A DNA stretch of 64,000 bases from DASTBU01 sp035711845 (GTDB lineage Bacteria > Acidobacteriota > Vicinamibacteria > Vicinamibacterales > 2-12-FULL-66-21), in contig DASTBU010000043.1 of the NCBI GenBank assembly GCA_035711845.1, forward strand, positions 73,740-137,739. The letters are read 5' to 3'. Below the pieces are notes generated by a model. It ran no database searches. It was not told the origin of the DNA and saw only the letters and a program-made list of their open reading frames with translations. The first letter of the stretch is position 1, and the number at the start of each line of letters is the position of its first letter. Positions 1 to 8,999 of the stretch are shown here, one piece after another. The position numbers and the translations under genes are program-made.

Positions 1-195
1 CTCCGCTTCGAGCACCTTGGGGAGGTCGTCCCGGTGCCGGTAACGGCAACGGTGTTCTATGCGGACGCTCAGACGCAGCAGATCGTGATCCCCGTGACCG
101 AACGTGTCGTGGAACGGAAGATCAAGCTCGCGGGCACGCTGCGAAAGATCGAGGTCAACGACGACAACGCCGCGCTGGCGGAGATCGCCAGATAG
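1..195 (+). CDS. C-terminal fragment of a gene cut by the window edge, possibly an M1-type aminopeptidase
   Basis: A reading frame is open from base 1 and ends at TAG 193-195, leaving 64 residues with no start in the window. The sequence alternates hydrophobic and charged residues as in beta strands (VPVPVTATVFYAD, then IVIPVTERVVERKI) and ends in EVNDDNAALAEIAR. This layout resembles the C-terminal beta-sandwich of the large M1 metallopeptidases common in acidobacteria, but no catalytic motif is visible, so the family is a guess. The frame is real with fair confidence because it ends one base before the stop of the convergent gene on the other strand. Confidence 0.45.
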   Translation, partial: LRFEHLGEVVPVPVTATVFYADAQTQQIVIPVTERVVERKIKLAGTLRKIEVNDDNAALAEIAR

Positions 196-196
196 G

Positions 197-649
197 TCAG
201 GGCAGGTAGATCCCCGAGACCCGGAACGCCCCGTTCTGTTCGGCCGGCTCGAAGACAAGGATGAATTTGGAGCCCGCGTAATCGTAGAAGCGGGTCAGCC
301 GCTCCCCGAAGGACCCGCGATCCACCTGCTGCTCTCCCACCTCGGCTGCGCGGCCGAGCTTTTCGGCCACCGCCGCCATTGTGTCGCCAACTCGCACTTC
401 CTTGTTATCGATGAACGGTAGGACCGGTACGGACACCGCGCGCGCAGGGACCCCCGGTGGGGTCGACGCCACCAGCGAGCGAATCGGCTGCGAGAGGGCG
501 CGCAAGGGCGTCGCGGGGGCGGCCGCGGGACGCAACTCCCTGAAGATGAGCGATCCGACGGCGAAGGTTGCGAAGAGGAACAGCGCGGCGACGAGCCACT
601 CCACAACCGGGCCGAGCCGAAACCGTGGGCGGACACGAAGCGCGTCCAT
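197..649 (-). CDS. Membrane-anchored hypothetical protein with BamE/SmpA-like C-terminal region
   Basis: A 150-residue protein with one N-terminal transmembrane helix (about residues 15-36, WLVAALFLFATFAVGSLIF), a proline/alanine-rich linker, and a folded C-terminal part from about residue 75. That part reads 'VRVGDTMAAVAEKLGRAAEVG' followed by a Tyr/Phe-rich strand segment and ends in GIYLP. A 'V-x-x-G-x-T-x-x-x-V-x-x-x-LG' helix followed by beta strands is the layout of the SmpA/OmlA (BamE) fold; this is inference from pattern only. The ATG at 647-649 is the first plausible start. The gene converges on the fragment at 1-195 with a one-base gap. No function is assigned. Confidence 0.6.
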   Translation of the reverse strand: MDALRVRPRFRLGPVVEWLVAALFLFATFAVGSLIFRELRPAAAPATPLRALSQPIRSLVASTPPGVPARAVSVPVLPFIDNKEVRVGDTMAAVAEKLGRAAEVGEQQVDRGSFGERLTRFYDYAGSKFILVFEPAEQNGAFRVSGIYLP

Positions 650-828
650 GATGGCCTCCCTGGCTGAGGTGGGGTGGGCCGGAACGAGTTTGTTTTACTC
701 TAGATCGAAGCCGCGCGGGATACAAGAACCACCTCGCGAGGGCAGACCCGCGATTCTCGGAAGGATCGTCCACCAGACCGACAGCCGGCCCTTTGGGGAC
801 GGTCGCCCGTGAACTATGATCGGTCGAT

Positions 829-2634
829 ATGGACACAGTGAAGTTGACCATCGATGGCCGCGAGGTGACGGCCGAGAAGGGCAAGACCGTTCTGCAGGCA
901 GCGCTCGACAGCGGCATCCAGATACCGTTCTACTGCTATCACCCCGGTCTCGGCATCGACGGCTCCTGCCGTGTTTGTATCGTGAAGATCGAAAAAATGC
1001 CCAAGCTGCAGACGTCGTGCTCGACGCCGGTGGCTGACGGAATGGTGGTGCATACGCAGGCGCCGGACGTGGTGGAGGCCCGCGCAAGCGTGTTCGAGTT
1101 CCTCCTCATCAACCATCCCCTCGACTGCCCGGTCTGCGACAAGGGTGGCGAGTGCCCGCTTCAGGATTACTCCTACAGCTTTGGTCCAAACGAGAGCCGG
1201 ATGGGCTTCCCGCGGCGCACGTTCGACGGCGAAGGGGTCAAGGCCGACGTGGACTTCGGCCCGACGCTGATGCTGAACCGGAACCGCTGCATCCTCTGCA
1301 CGCGATGCGTCCGGTTCATGCGCGAGATCGACACCGACGCGCAGATCAGCATCGTCGATCGCGGGTACGCGAGCGAGATCGCCACGTTCCAGGAGCAGGG
1401 TGTTCACTCGCTGCTCTCGGGCAACCTCATGGACGTCTGTCCTGTCGGCGCCATCACGACACGGGACTACCGGTTCAAGTCGAGGCCCTGGGACAATCCC
1501 GACGCGGTGGACACGATCTGCACGCTCTGCGAGAAGGGGTGCAACACCACGGCCTGGATCAAGGCGAAGCCGGAATGGGCGAAGGGCGCACGGCTGATCC
1601 GCATGACGCCGCGGTTCAATCCCGACGTGAACGGCTACTGGATGTGCGATATCGGACGGTTCGACTATCACTGGATTGAAAGCGAAGATCGCCTGCAGCG
1701 CCCGCTGGTCAAGACCGAAACCGGGGCGTTGGAGCCGACCGACTGGGGCAACGCCCTGGCAAAGGTCGCCGACACGGTGACCGCCGCGGGAGGTCCCTCG
1801 GCGCTGAGGTTTCTCGTGTCCGCGCACGTCTCACTCGAGGAGCTCTTCGTCGTCGGCAAGCTCGGCGGTGCATTCGGCCTGCCCGAAGAGGGCGTGGCCA
1901 TCGCCTGGCGCACCAGTACGAAGCCCCAACCGCCCAACGTGAAGTTCACGATCCCGGCGACCGATGCGCCCAACGTCCGCGGAGCAAAAGACCTCGGCTT
2001 CCCGGTTCGAACGACGGGCACGGGGGAGGCCGACCTCACGGCCTTCCGACAGGCGGTCGAATCCGGTCGTGTCGCCGCGCTCTACGTCCTCGATCCGGGT
2101 CCCGCCGGATCGCTCGGGGACGTGTCGTGGATTATCGAGGCGAAGCGTTCGGGCACGCTCGCGCACCTCATCGTGCAAGGTGTGCTCTTGACCGACCTCG
2201 CCCTGGCGGCTGACGTGGTGCTTCCGGGGGCCGCGTGGATCGAGAAGGAGGCCGCTTACGTCAACGAGCAGGGACGGCTCCAGGGCGCCGCACGCGTGAT
2301 CCCGCCTCCGGGAGACGCGCAGGAAGACTGGCAGATCCTCGTGAACCTCGGCCTAGCGCTCGGCGCCGGGATCTCCTACCCGGGCAGCAGCCAGATTCGT
2401 GCCGAGCTCGCCGCCGGCATGGCTGGCAACGAGACGTACGCGGGGATCACGACCCTGGACTTCGCGCGCCCCGTGCCGGCCCGGACGTGGCTGCAGGCGT
2501 CGAATCCATCCGAGCGCTGGAAGTGGGACTTCATGTTCCAGGATCTGCCGCCGGTGAAGTTCGCGGGAGCGCCGGCGGCGACGTCGTGGTTCAGCGGGAT
2601 ACCCCTCAAGGACGTGACGTCGCGTCAGCGATGA
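829..2634 (+). CDS. nuoG: NADH-quinone oxidoreductase subunit G-like (NuoG), 601 aa
   Basis: Iron-sulfur electron-transfer subunit of respiratory complex I, acting in the peripheral arm on the cytoplasmic face. The N-terminal ferredoxin domain has the [2Fe-2S] ligands C36, C47, C50 and C64. It is followed by the His/Cys3 [4Fe-4S] site (H96, C100, C103, C109), a CxxCxxC...C cluster (C154, C157, C160, C204) and a further Cys set at C231, C234, C238 and C273 of the N7 type. Residues from about 290 are a shortened molybdopterin-oxidoreductase-like part with the usual NuoG ending (DVVLPGAAWIEKEA...YVNEQGRLQ). At 601 residues it is much shorter than the 900-residue E. coli protein but within the range of compact forms. 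No other nuo gene lies in the window. No clear Shine-Dalgarno precedes the ATG. Its last 10 bases overlap the convergent ankyrin gene. Confidence 0.9.
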   Translation: MDTVKLTIDGREVTAEKGKTVLQAALDSGIQIPFYCYHPGLGIDGSCRVCIVKIEKMPKLQTSCSTPVADGMVVHTQAPDVVEARASVFEFLLINHPLDCPVCDKGGECPLQDYSYSFGPNESRMGFPRRTFDGEGVKADVDFGPTLMLNRNRCILCTRCVRFMREIDTDAQISIVDRGYASEIATFQEQGVHSLLSGNLMDVCPVGAITTRDYRFKSRPWDNPDAVDTICTLCEKGCNTTAWIKAKPEWAKGARLIRMTPRFNPDVNGYWMCDIGRFDYHWIESEDRLQRPLVKTETGALEPTDWGNALAKVADTVTAAGGPSALRFLVSAHVSLEELFVVGKLGGAFGLPEEGVAIAWRTSTKPQPPNVKFTIPATDAPNVRGAKDLGFPVRTTGTGEADLTAFRQAVESGRVAALYVLDPGPAGSLGDVSWIIEAKRSGTLAHLIVQGVLLTDLALAADVVLPGAAWIEKEAAYVNEQGRLQGAARVIPPPGDAQEDWQILVNLGLALGAGISYPGSSQIRAELAAGMAGNETYAGITTLDFARPVPARTWLQASNPSERWKWDFMFQDLPPVKFAGAPAATSWFSGIPLKDVTSRQR

Positions 2635-3284
2635 ACGGTGATCGCATCGATCACCGCGCCGTGATTGCGAGCCGCGGCACGAGCGAGCGGCGTCTTCTCC
2701 TCCCCGTCCACGGCGTGTGGATCCGCGCCCCGGGCGAGCAGCGCCTTGACCACATCCACCGACCCGTTTTCGGCGGCGATGTGCAGCGGCGTGTGTCCGC
2801 CGGCGTCGCGCGCCGCAACGGGTGCGCCGTGATCGATGAGCAGCAGCCCGATATCGGGACGATTCCCCGCCAGCGCGGCATGCAGCGGCGTGTTGCGCAT
2901 ACCGTTCCTGGACTCGGCCGCCACCTTCGCACCCGCCTGTAACAGCCGTACGCTCGCGGCGCGCTGCCCGAAGAAGGCTGCGAGGTGCAGGGGCGTCCAG
3001 CCGTCGTAGGCAAAGGCGTTCACGGCCTCGGGCGAATCGCGCAGAATCCGCTCGATGGCTTCCATCCTGCCGAGCGCGGCGCTTGCGAACACATCGAGCG
3101 GCGCGCCGGCCTCGATTAACGCCTCCACCACCGGCAGGTGACCGCGGTAGAGCGCCGCCATCACCGGCGTCTCTCCCGACGGCATACGCAGCGCGGCCAG
3201 CTCGCTGTCGGCGGCGAGCAGCCTTCTCACCTGAGGGAGATGCCCTGCCTTGACCGCTTCGAGAAGTGCTTCGGCGCTGGTCAT
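2625..3284 (-). CDS. Ankyrin-repeat protein
   Basis: A 219-residue protein made almost entirely of ankyrin repeats, a fold used for protein binding. About six repeats can be read. The best are 'DGWTPLHLAAFFGQ' (residues about 94-107), 'RNTPLHAALAGNRPDIGLLLIDHGAPV' and 'GGHTPLHIAAENGSVDVVKALLARGADP', each with the TPLH turn and the 'L-x-x-GA' second helix. There is no signal peptide or membrane helix, so a cytoplasmic location is likely. The gene overlaps the end of nuoG by 10 bases tail to tail and probably does not belong to its operon. Partner and function are unknown. Confidence 0.8.
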   Translation of the reverse strand: MTSAEALLEAVKAGHLPQVRRLLAADSELAALRMPSGETPVMAALYRGHLPVVEALIEAGAPLDVFASAALGRMEAIERILRDSPEAVNAFAYDGWTPLHLAAFFGQRAASVRLLQAGAKVAAESRNGMRNTPLHAALAGNRPDIGLLLIDHGAPVAARDAGGHTPLHIAAENGSVDVVKALLARGADPHAVDGEEKTPLARAAARNHGAVIDAITVHR

Positions 3285-3315
3285 GATTTCACCTCTCGAG
3301 ACCGACTCCTGAAGA

Positions 3316-4200
3316 TCACTGACGGATTCTGAGAGCCTTCGGCCGGATGCTCACCTCCAGCCTGGTGCCTGCGAGTCCAGGCTCGCCGTCAACATGGAAC
3401 TCGATCGGCTCGGACGCTTCGATGGCAGCGGTCCTGACCTTTCGAACTACCACGCCCGGCGCTTGCGCGATGGTACCGCGCAGCAGGTGACGCGCGTGCC
3501 AGAACCGCGCGGGCACCGGCCGGTCGTCGACCACGAACGCGTCGAGCCGCCCGTCGTCGAGGTCGGCGTCGGGGGCGAGAATCGCCCCCATGCCGTATTC
3601 CCGCCCGTTGGCGAATGCTATCAGCAGGGCGCGGTGCCGTGCGCCCTCCCCATCGAGCTCGACGAGGTAATCCCGCGCGGCATAGCGACAGCCCTGAGCG
3701 ACCCCAATGGAGATATACGGCCACCGGCCGCGACTTCCCTGCGCTCGCTGATTGAAAAGGAGGGCGATGCGGGCATCGGCGCCTATCCCTGCCACGTTGA
3801 GGAAATGGCGCTCGCCGATGACGCCCACGTCGATGGCCCGGGTGCGGCCATCGAGAGCCGTGGCCAGGGCAGCCTCCGGATCGCGCGGCACGCCGAGCGC
3901 CGCAGCGAAGCCGTTGCCCGATCCGGCTGGAATCAGGCCGAGGACAGTCTCCGATCCTGCGAGGGCCCCACCCGCCTCGTTCACGGTACCGTCGCCGCCC
4001 CAAACAATCACCAGGCCGGCGCTGTCGGCGGCGGCCGCACGCGCGAGCTGCGCCGCGTGTCCGCCGCGCTCGGTCAGGTGGATCGAGCATGGAAGCGCCC
4101 GCCGGCTCAGCTCGGCGCGAACCAGCGCGAGGCGCCGCTGGGCGACAGTCGGGTCCATGCCCGCTCCCGAGACCGGATTGATGATCGCGACGACGTCCAC
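3316..4200 (-). CDS. Diacylglycerol kinase catalytic-domain protein (DagK/YegS/LCB5 family lipid kinase)
   Basis: Lipid kinase family that phosphorylates diacylglycerol, sphingoid bases or related lipids with ATP. From the GTG at 4200 the protein has 294 residues. It opens 'VDVVAIINPVSGAG', the first conserved motif, followed by the nucleotide-binding 'GGDGTVNE' (residues 68-75) and 'PAGSGNGFA' (91-99). The C-terminal half has the beta-rich domain of the YegS fold (FLNVAGIGADARIALL, FANGREYGMGAILAP). The frame stays open up to an ATG at 4317, but that extension is not family-like and would run into the divergent gene, so the GTG is preferred; start confidence is moderate. The divergent neighbour starts 90 bases away, so the two share a short promoter region. 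Its exact lipid substrate cannot be told. Confidence 0.82.
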   Translation of the reverse strand: MDVVAIINPVSGAGMDPTVAQRRLALVRAELSRRALPCSIHLTERGGHAAQLARAAAADSAGLVIVWGGDGTVNEAGGALAGSETVLGLIPAGSGNGFAAALGVPRDPEAALATALDGRTRAIDVGVIGERHFLNVAGIGADARIALLFNQRAQGSRGRWPYISIGVAQGCRYAARDYLVELDGEGARHRALLIAFANGREYGMGAILAPDADLDDGRLDAFVVDDRPVPARFWHARHLLRGTIAQAPGVVVRKVRTAAIEASEPIEFHVDGEPGLAGTRLEVSIRPKALRIRQ

Positions 4201-4289
4201 GCTCGCTGTTCGCCTCGTTTTTGCCGCGCTGCACCGCGCAGTGTGAATGCTATAGTAACTGTCCAAATGCGGGAGATGGAGGCCGAGGA

Positions 4290-5603
4290 ATGAGGAGTCG
4301 CGGGGCACGGCTGACATTGTTGATCCTCTTCATCGTGTCGCTCGGCGCAACCGTCTATCTTTTCTGGAACGGCGAGTCCCTGGCTGGCGCGCGCAGCACG
4401 GCCCTGCGCACGTTCGAGCAGTCCGCACGCTCGACGACGCGCGCGGTGCTCGACACGCGCGCGGCGCAGCAGGCGTACGTCGCCGCCGGCCAGTCCGGTG
4501 AAATCTGGCCCGCAAAAGTCGCCGGCGGGATCGAGGCCGTGCGGAACGGGCTCACCGATCTCCGCGCCAGTGCCACGTCGCCGCAGGCCCTTTCGGAGCT
4601 CGAGGCCGCGCTCGGCACGCTGGACGACTTCGCGCAGCTCGACCGGCGGGCGCGGGATTACAGGCGAACCGGTCAGAACCTGCTGGCATCGGATCTCGTG
4701 TTCCAGGACGGTGCGAAGATGACGGGCTCGATCGACGCGCGCCTCGAGCAGGCGCGCGCGTCCGAAATCGCCGCGGGAGAGGCGGAGGTCGCCACGTTCA
4801 GGAGCCGTCAGGTGTTCGCGCTCACAGCCGGCGCGGCGGCGGCGGCGCTCGTGGTGCTGCTTCTCCTTCCGGGCGGCGAAACGGAGCGCCAGGTGTCCAC
4901 CGTCTCGTCGCTTGCCGGAAGGGCCGCGCCCGCATTCGCAGCGTCGTCTGCCGTCGAGCACCTCGACCTCGAGAACGAACCGGAAGCCTGGAGTACGCCC
5001 GCGCCGCTGAGCGGCCCGGAACCACGGGAACACGCAGTGGACTCCGCTTCTGACGCGGCAGCGGTCCCGGCCGGCGAGCCTGCTCCCCAACAGGTTCAGA
5101 TCCACGTACAGCGGCCCGAGCCGCCACGGACCGACTTCAGGGGCCTGGCTTCTCTCTGCACCGACCTCGCGCGCCTGATGGACAGCGAACAGCTTCCCTC
5201 CTTGCTCGATCGGGCATCCACGCTGCTCGATGCAAGAGGCATCATCTTGTGGATCGCCGATCCGGACGGCCGGGAGCTGAATCCCATCGTGGCTCACGGC
5301 TACCCCGCACAGCTCGTCAACCGCCTCGGCACCATTCCACGGGATGCCCAGAACGCGACGGCGGCGGCGTTTCGGACCTCCCTTCTCCAGACGGTGAACC
5401 CGGATGGAGGATCGAGCGGCGCGATCGCCGCGCCGCTGGTGACGGCTGGCGGTTGTGTCGGCGTGATGGCTGCCGAGCTGCGGCGGGGTGCGGACAACGC
5501 GGAGTCGCGGCTCGCCGCGGCCGCTATCGTCGCCGCGCAGCTTGCCACGCTCGTTGGTCCCCCGGCGCGACCTCACGGGACAGCCGAGGCCGCCGGGGCG
5601 TAG
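4290..5603 (+). CDS. Two-helix membrane protein with C-terminal GAF domain
   Basis: A 437-residue protein. Transmembrane helix 1 is at residues 8-26 and helix 2 at 174-193 (VFALTAGAAAAALVVLLLL). They flank a mostly helical, probably periplasmic stretch of about 145 residues, the layout of a chemoreceptor-like sensor module. A long Pro/Ala/Glu-rich linker (200-275) leads to a GAF domain at about 283-425 (LCTDLARLMDSEQLPSLLDRAS... GIILWIADPDGREL... AAPLVTAGGCVGVMAAEL). No kinase, cyclase or phosphatase domain follows, so the output is not visible. The ATG at 4290 is chosen because GGAGG lies at 4278-4282, seven bases upstream, and because the hydrophobic helix begins directly after it. It is divergent from the lipid kinase gene. 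Confidence 0.72.
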   Translation: MRSRGARLTLLILFIVSLGATVYLFWNGESLAGARSTALRTFEQSARSTTRAVLDTRAAQQAYVAAGQSGEIWPAKVAGGIEAVRNGLTDLRASATSPQALSELEAALGTLDDFAQLDRRARDYRRTGQNLLASDLVFQDGAKMTGSIDARLEQARASEIAAGEAEVATFRSRQVFALTAGAAAAALVVLLLLPGGETERQVSTVSSLAGRAAPAFAASSAVEHLDLENEPEAWSTPAPLSGPEPREHAVDSASDAAAVPAGEPAPQQVQIHVQRPEPPRTDFRGLASLCTDLARLMDSEQLPSLLDRASTLLDARGIILWIADPDGRELNPIVAHGYPAQLVNRLGTIPRDAQNATAAAFRTSLLQTVNPDGGSSGAIAAPLVTAGGCVGVMAAELRRGADNAESRLAAAAIVAAQLATLVGPPARPHGTAEAAGA

Positions 5604-5943
5604 TACGGCTTCGCCCCCCAGCACGGCCAGGGAAGGATCGGCTGCGTGTAAGGGACGATTTTCGACCCCGGTTGCTGACGGCGGTGTGAGGTAAGAGCTG
5701 TCCACATCGCACGCGAATCCCGGCGAGGGGCCGACCATTCATCGGTCTCAGTTGATCGTCACCGTACGGGCTGTCCGGAATTGTCTGCATTCTTCGGACA
5801 GATGCGCGCTAGTCCAGCGAAATGTCCGATATTTGTATGCAAATTTCCGACAAACGAACCGCCCCGCGCAGGAAATCTCGACTCGCATCGGAAGAAGGCG
5901 CACTGCTCCGATCTGGGCAGTCTGTCACGCGACGGAGAGCTTC
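5604..5943. other. Gene-free stretch between convergent genes, holding a paired 30-bp dyad repeat
   Basis: No credible coding frame is present between the stops of the GAF protein and the ADOP permease. A GGGGCG/CGCCCC stem (5595-5600 with 5612-5617) brackets the GAF gene stop and could weakly end transcription. The only other structure is the pair of TGTCCG...CGGACA-type dyads at 5772-5852, listed separately. Confidence 0.5.
5772..5852. repeat. Two imperfect direct copies of a 30-bp dyad (possible insertion-sequence end)
   Basis: Copy 1 spans 5772-5800 and copy 2 spans 5823-5852. Each begins TGTCCG and ends CGGACA or CCGACA. They share an internal TTGT-TGCA core (TTGTCTGCATTC in the first, TTGTATGCAAAT in the second), with an offset of 51 bases. 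Each unit is also a dyad (TGTCCG against CGGACA). Multiple related repeats beginning TGT at an end are typical of IS21-type elements, so a decayed terminus is possible; no transposase remains nearby. Confidence 0.4.
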
Positions 5944-8625
5944 CTACCCTTCGCGCAGTACGGTGGCGGGATCAAGCCGTGCGGCCCGCCGCGCCGGCAG
6001 CCAGGCGGCCAGCACACCTGCGGCAACCAGCGCACCAGCCGCGCCGGCGAACGTTGCCGGATCGCGCGCCTCCACCTGAAACAAGAGCGGCCCCACAAAC
6101 TGCGCCGCCCAGAGGCTGCCTGCCAGCCCGAGCGCGAGTCCGACCACGATCAAGACGCCAACGCGGCGTAACACGAGGCGCAGGATCCCGGCGGGCTGTG
6201 CACCGAGCGCAAGGCGGAGACCGATCTCGCCCTGACTGGTGCGCACTGCTTGCGCGACGATGCCGTAGAGCCCGATGCCGGCGAGCAGGAGGGCGAGTCC
6301 GCCGAAGAAGCTCGAGACCATGGCGGTGAGGCGTTCCTGTGTGATCCTCGCATCGATGAATTGCTCGAAAGTCCGGAAGATGAACCCAATGGCCGGCTCG
6401 GTCCTCGCGAGTGCGGCAGCGACGTCGCGCTCCACGGCCGCTCGCCGGCCACGATCCGCGTTGATCGTCATGATGACCGTTTCCCCGAGTGGCTGGACTT
6501 GCGCGAACGGCACGTACAAGGTGGCCATCATGCCGTCGCGCGGCTCGGTATAGGCGCTGTCGCCAACCACCCCGACGATCTCGTAGCGCCTCTCGCCGTT
6601 CGACAAGCCAATGCGGACGGTCCGGCCGATGGGCTGCGCACCAAGCTGATAGCGGCGCACCAAGGCCTGGTTGACGATGGCAACAAGCGGTGCGCCCACG
6701 CGATCGCCGTCCGTGAAGTCTCTGCCGTTCACGAGCGGCGTCCCCATGGTGCCGAACCAACCCGGGCTCGTGGCATTGAGCCACAACCGGTTCGCGCTCA
6801 GATCCTCCACGGGCATCGGCTCATCGTCGATGGCGACGCGGTTTGCTCCCCAGCCACCGCCGGTGAGCAACGGCACCCTGGATAGCGATGCCGACCTCAC
6901 GCCGGGCACGGCCGCCGCGGCGGCGCGCAGGCGCTCGGCTTGCGGTCCTCGTTGTTCGATCGGCGCGGCACTCGCCTGAAGATCCAACTCCGCGATGAGC
7001 AGGGGCTCGGGGACGAAGCCGAGCGGCAGCTGGTTGAGCGAAGCGAACGAGCGGAGAAAGAGTCCGGCCGCAGTGACCAGCATCAGCGACATGGCAACCT
7101 GCGCGGCGACGAGCGTGCCGCGTACGGCGAAGCGGCGATCGCCGGCAAGTCCTCGACCCGCATCCTTGAGCGCCTCACCAGCGGCAACGCTCCTCAAGCC
7201 GAGGGCGGGCGCGACACCGGCGACAATCGCCGAGGCGCAGGCGAGCGACACGCTGAATCCGAGCACGCGCCAATCGAGCGCGAGCGCCAGCGATACGTCG
7301 CCCTCCCAGGTGCTCAACTGGCGGACGAGCAGCGCACCGCTCCAGCGCGCGAAGACGAGCCCCAGAGCTGCACCGGCCGTCGCCACGATCAGACTCTCGG
7401 TGAAGGCCAATCGTGCAAGCCGCCCACGCGAGCCGCCAAGCGCCAGTCGCACGGCGAGCTCGCGGCGCCGGGCCAGCGCGCGCGCGACCACGAGGCTGGC
7501 GATGTTCGTGCACGCGACGAGCAGCAGGAGCCCCACGGCCCCGATCATCGCCATGAGCGGCTTCTCGAACTCTGCGCGCAGCGACGACCTGCCGGTCGCA
7601 GCGTCTTCCAGGGTCAATGGACGGGTGAGATAGCGCGCCGCTCTTGTTGCCGCCACACCGCCCACCGTCGCGGCGCGGATCTGCGGCTGCACGCCGCGGA
7701 GCCCGGCATTCGCCTGCGCGAGGCTCTGGCCGGGCTTCCGCCTCACGATGATGTCGAGCCACGACCAGCCGACGGATACCAGCCGGCTTTCCTGGCCTCG
7801 CACGAGTCGCTCGGCGGCAAACGGCAGCATCACCTCCGTCATCCGCCCCACGTCCACACCGAAGAACCCCGGTGGCATCACGCCGACGACGGTGAATGCC
7901 CTGCGCTGCAGGGTGATCTGGCGTCCGATCACGTCATCGGCGCCGGCGAACTGCTCGCGCCAGAATCGGTGGCTGATGACAGCCACGGGGCCATCCGGCG
8001 CAGCGGCAACGTCGTCGGCCGGAGTGAGCATGCGGCCGCGCTCGGCAGACACGCCCAGCACCTCGAAGAAGCGCCCGCTCACGTAGGCACCGTCCACGAA
8101 TGCGCTCTGGCCGCCGCGCGACAGATCGAATCTCTCGTTGGCCCATGCGATGGCGCCGTCGAACAGATCGTTCTCGCGAGCCTTGATCTCCGTCCAGAGC
8201 GGATAGGACCACGATCCATCGAGGAGCAGCGCCAAACGACCCGGGTCACGCACCGGCAGCGGGCGCAGGATGAGACCGTTGAAGATCGAGAACAGCGCCG
8301 TATTGGCGCCGATGCCCAGCGTCAGAGTCGCGATCGCGACGAGTGCAAAACCCGGGTTCTTGCGCAACCCGCGAGCCCCGATACGGATGTCCTGCCACAG
8401 CTGATCGACAGCGCCAGACACCCACACGTCACGCACGTCCTCGACGGCAAGCGTCACGTTTCCCATGGCCCGCTGGCTCGCCCGCGCCGCGTCGCCTGGC
8501 GCGAGGCCGCCACGCTCGAGCGCGTCCCGACGGTGTGCGCGGTGCGCCTCGATCTCGTCACGAAGATCGGCGTCGTGACGCGAGCGGCGGAGGAGGTACA
8601 TCAGGCGGCGCAAAAGAGCGCTCAT
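5944..8625 (-). CDS. ADOP-family ABC transporter permease (MacB_PCD/FtsX type)
   Basis: An 893-residue permease of the acidobacterial duplicated orphan permease type. The N-terminal cytosolic segment (MSALLRRLMYLLRRSRHDADLRDEIEAH) is typical of this family. It is followed by the first membrane helix in 'NPGFALVAIATLTLGIGANTALFSIFNG', a large periplasmic MacB-like domain, a central FtsX membrane block (from about residue 365, IGAVGLLLLVACTNIASLVVARALARRRE), a second periplasmic domain, and a last FtsX block (LLLAGIGLYGIVAQAV...EIGLRLALGAQPAGILRLVLRR). No ATPase gene adjoins it, which is usual for this orphan family. It lies 35 bases after the PadR regulator gene and is almost certainly co-transcribed with it. 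The transported substrate is unknown. Confidence 0.9.
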   Translation of the reverse strand: MSALLRRLMYLLRRSRHDADLRDEIEAHRAHRRDALERGGLAPGDAARASQRAMGNVTLAVEDVRDVWVSGAVDQLWQDIRIGARGLRKNPGFALVAIATLTLGIGANTALFSIFNGLILRPLPVRDPGRLALLLDGSWSYPLWTEIKARENDLFDGAIAWANERFDLSRGGQSAFVDGAYVSGRFFEVLGVSAERGRMLTPADDVAAAPDGPVAVISHRFWREQFAGADDVIGRQITLQRRAFTVVGVMPPGFFGVDVGRMTEVMLPFAAERLVRGQESRLVSVGWSWLDIIVRRKPGQSLAQANAGLRGVQPQIRAATVGGVAATRAARYLTRPLTLEDAATGRSSLRAEFEKPLMAMIGAVGLLLLVACTNIASLVVARALARRRELAVRLALGGSRGRLARLAFTESLIVATAGAALGLVFARWSGALLVRQLSTWEGDVSLALALDWRVLGFSVSLACASAIVAGVAPALGLRSVAAGEALKDAGRGLAGDRRFAVRGTLVAAQVAMSLMLVTAAGLFLRSFASLNQLPLGFVPEPLLIAELDLQASAAPIEQRGPQAERLRAAAAAVPGVRSASLSRVPLLTGGGWGANRVAIDDEPMPVEDLSANRLWLNATSPGWFGTMGTPLVNGRDFTDGDRVGAPLVAIVNQALVRRYQLGAQPIGRTVRIGLSNGERRYEIVGVVGDSAYTEPRDGMMATLYVPFAQVQPLGETVIMTINADRGRRAAVERDVAAALARTEPAIGFIFRTFEQFIDARITQERLTAMVSSFFGGLALLLAGIGLYGIVAQAVRTSQGEIGLRLALGAQPAGILRLVLRRVGVLIVVGLALGLAGSLWAAQFVGPLLFQVEARDPATFAGAAGALVAAGVLAAWLPARRAARLDPATVLREG

Positions 8626-8660
8626 GAGACGGACCTTTCATGTGCGATGGACGGCAGGAC

Positions 8661-8999
8661 TCATGTCGATGCGAGCACGCGTTGGATCACGCTGACCATG
8701 CGGTCGAACTCGGCGTGTTCGGCCGTCAGTTGCCTGCGGCCGGCGGCGGTCAGCGTGTAGTAGCGCGCGCGGCGGTTGTTCTCCGACGTGCCCCACTCGG
8801 CCTTCACCCAGCCGTTCAGTAGCAGCCGCTGGAGCGCCGGATACAACGCACTCTCCCCGATCCGGAGCACGTCGTCTGACACCACTCGCAGGTGCTCGAC
8901 GATGCCGTAGCCGTGCTTGGCGCCTGGCCTGAGCGCCTTCAAGATGAGGAGCTCGAGCGTGCCTGGGAGAAGATCGGAGGGCGTGTTCGTGAGTCCCAT
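8661..8999 (-). CDS. PadR-family transcriptional regulator
   Basis: A 112-residue winged-helix repressor of the short PadR-s2 type. It opens with 'LLPGTLELLILKAL', the conserved first helix that contacts DNA with the wing. 'HGYGIVEHLR' and 'GESALYPALQRLLLNGWVKAEWGTSENNRRARYYTLTAAGRRQL' give the recognition helix and wing, and a short C-terminal dimerisation helix follows. In acidobacteria such regulators commonly sit directly upstream of ADOP permeases, as here. No Shine-Dalgarno precedes the ATG. The predicted transcription start falls only a few bases upstream of it, so the mRNA is probably (nearly) leaderless. Two dyads around its own promoter suggest autoregulation. Confidence 0.9.
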   Translation of the reverse strand: MGLTNTPSDLLPGTLELLILKALRPGAKHGYGIVEHLRVVSDDVLRIGESALYPALQRLLLNGWVKAEWGTSENNRRARYYTLTAAGRRQLTAEHAEFDRMVSVIQRVLAST

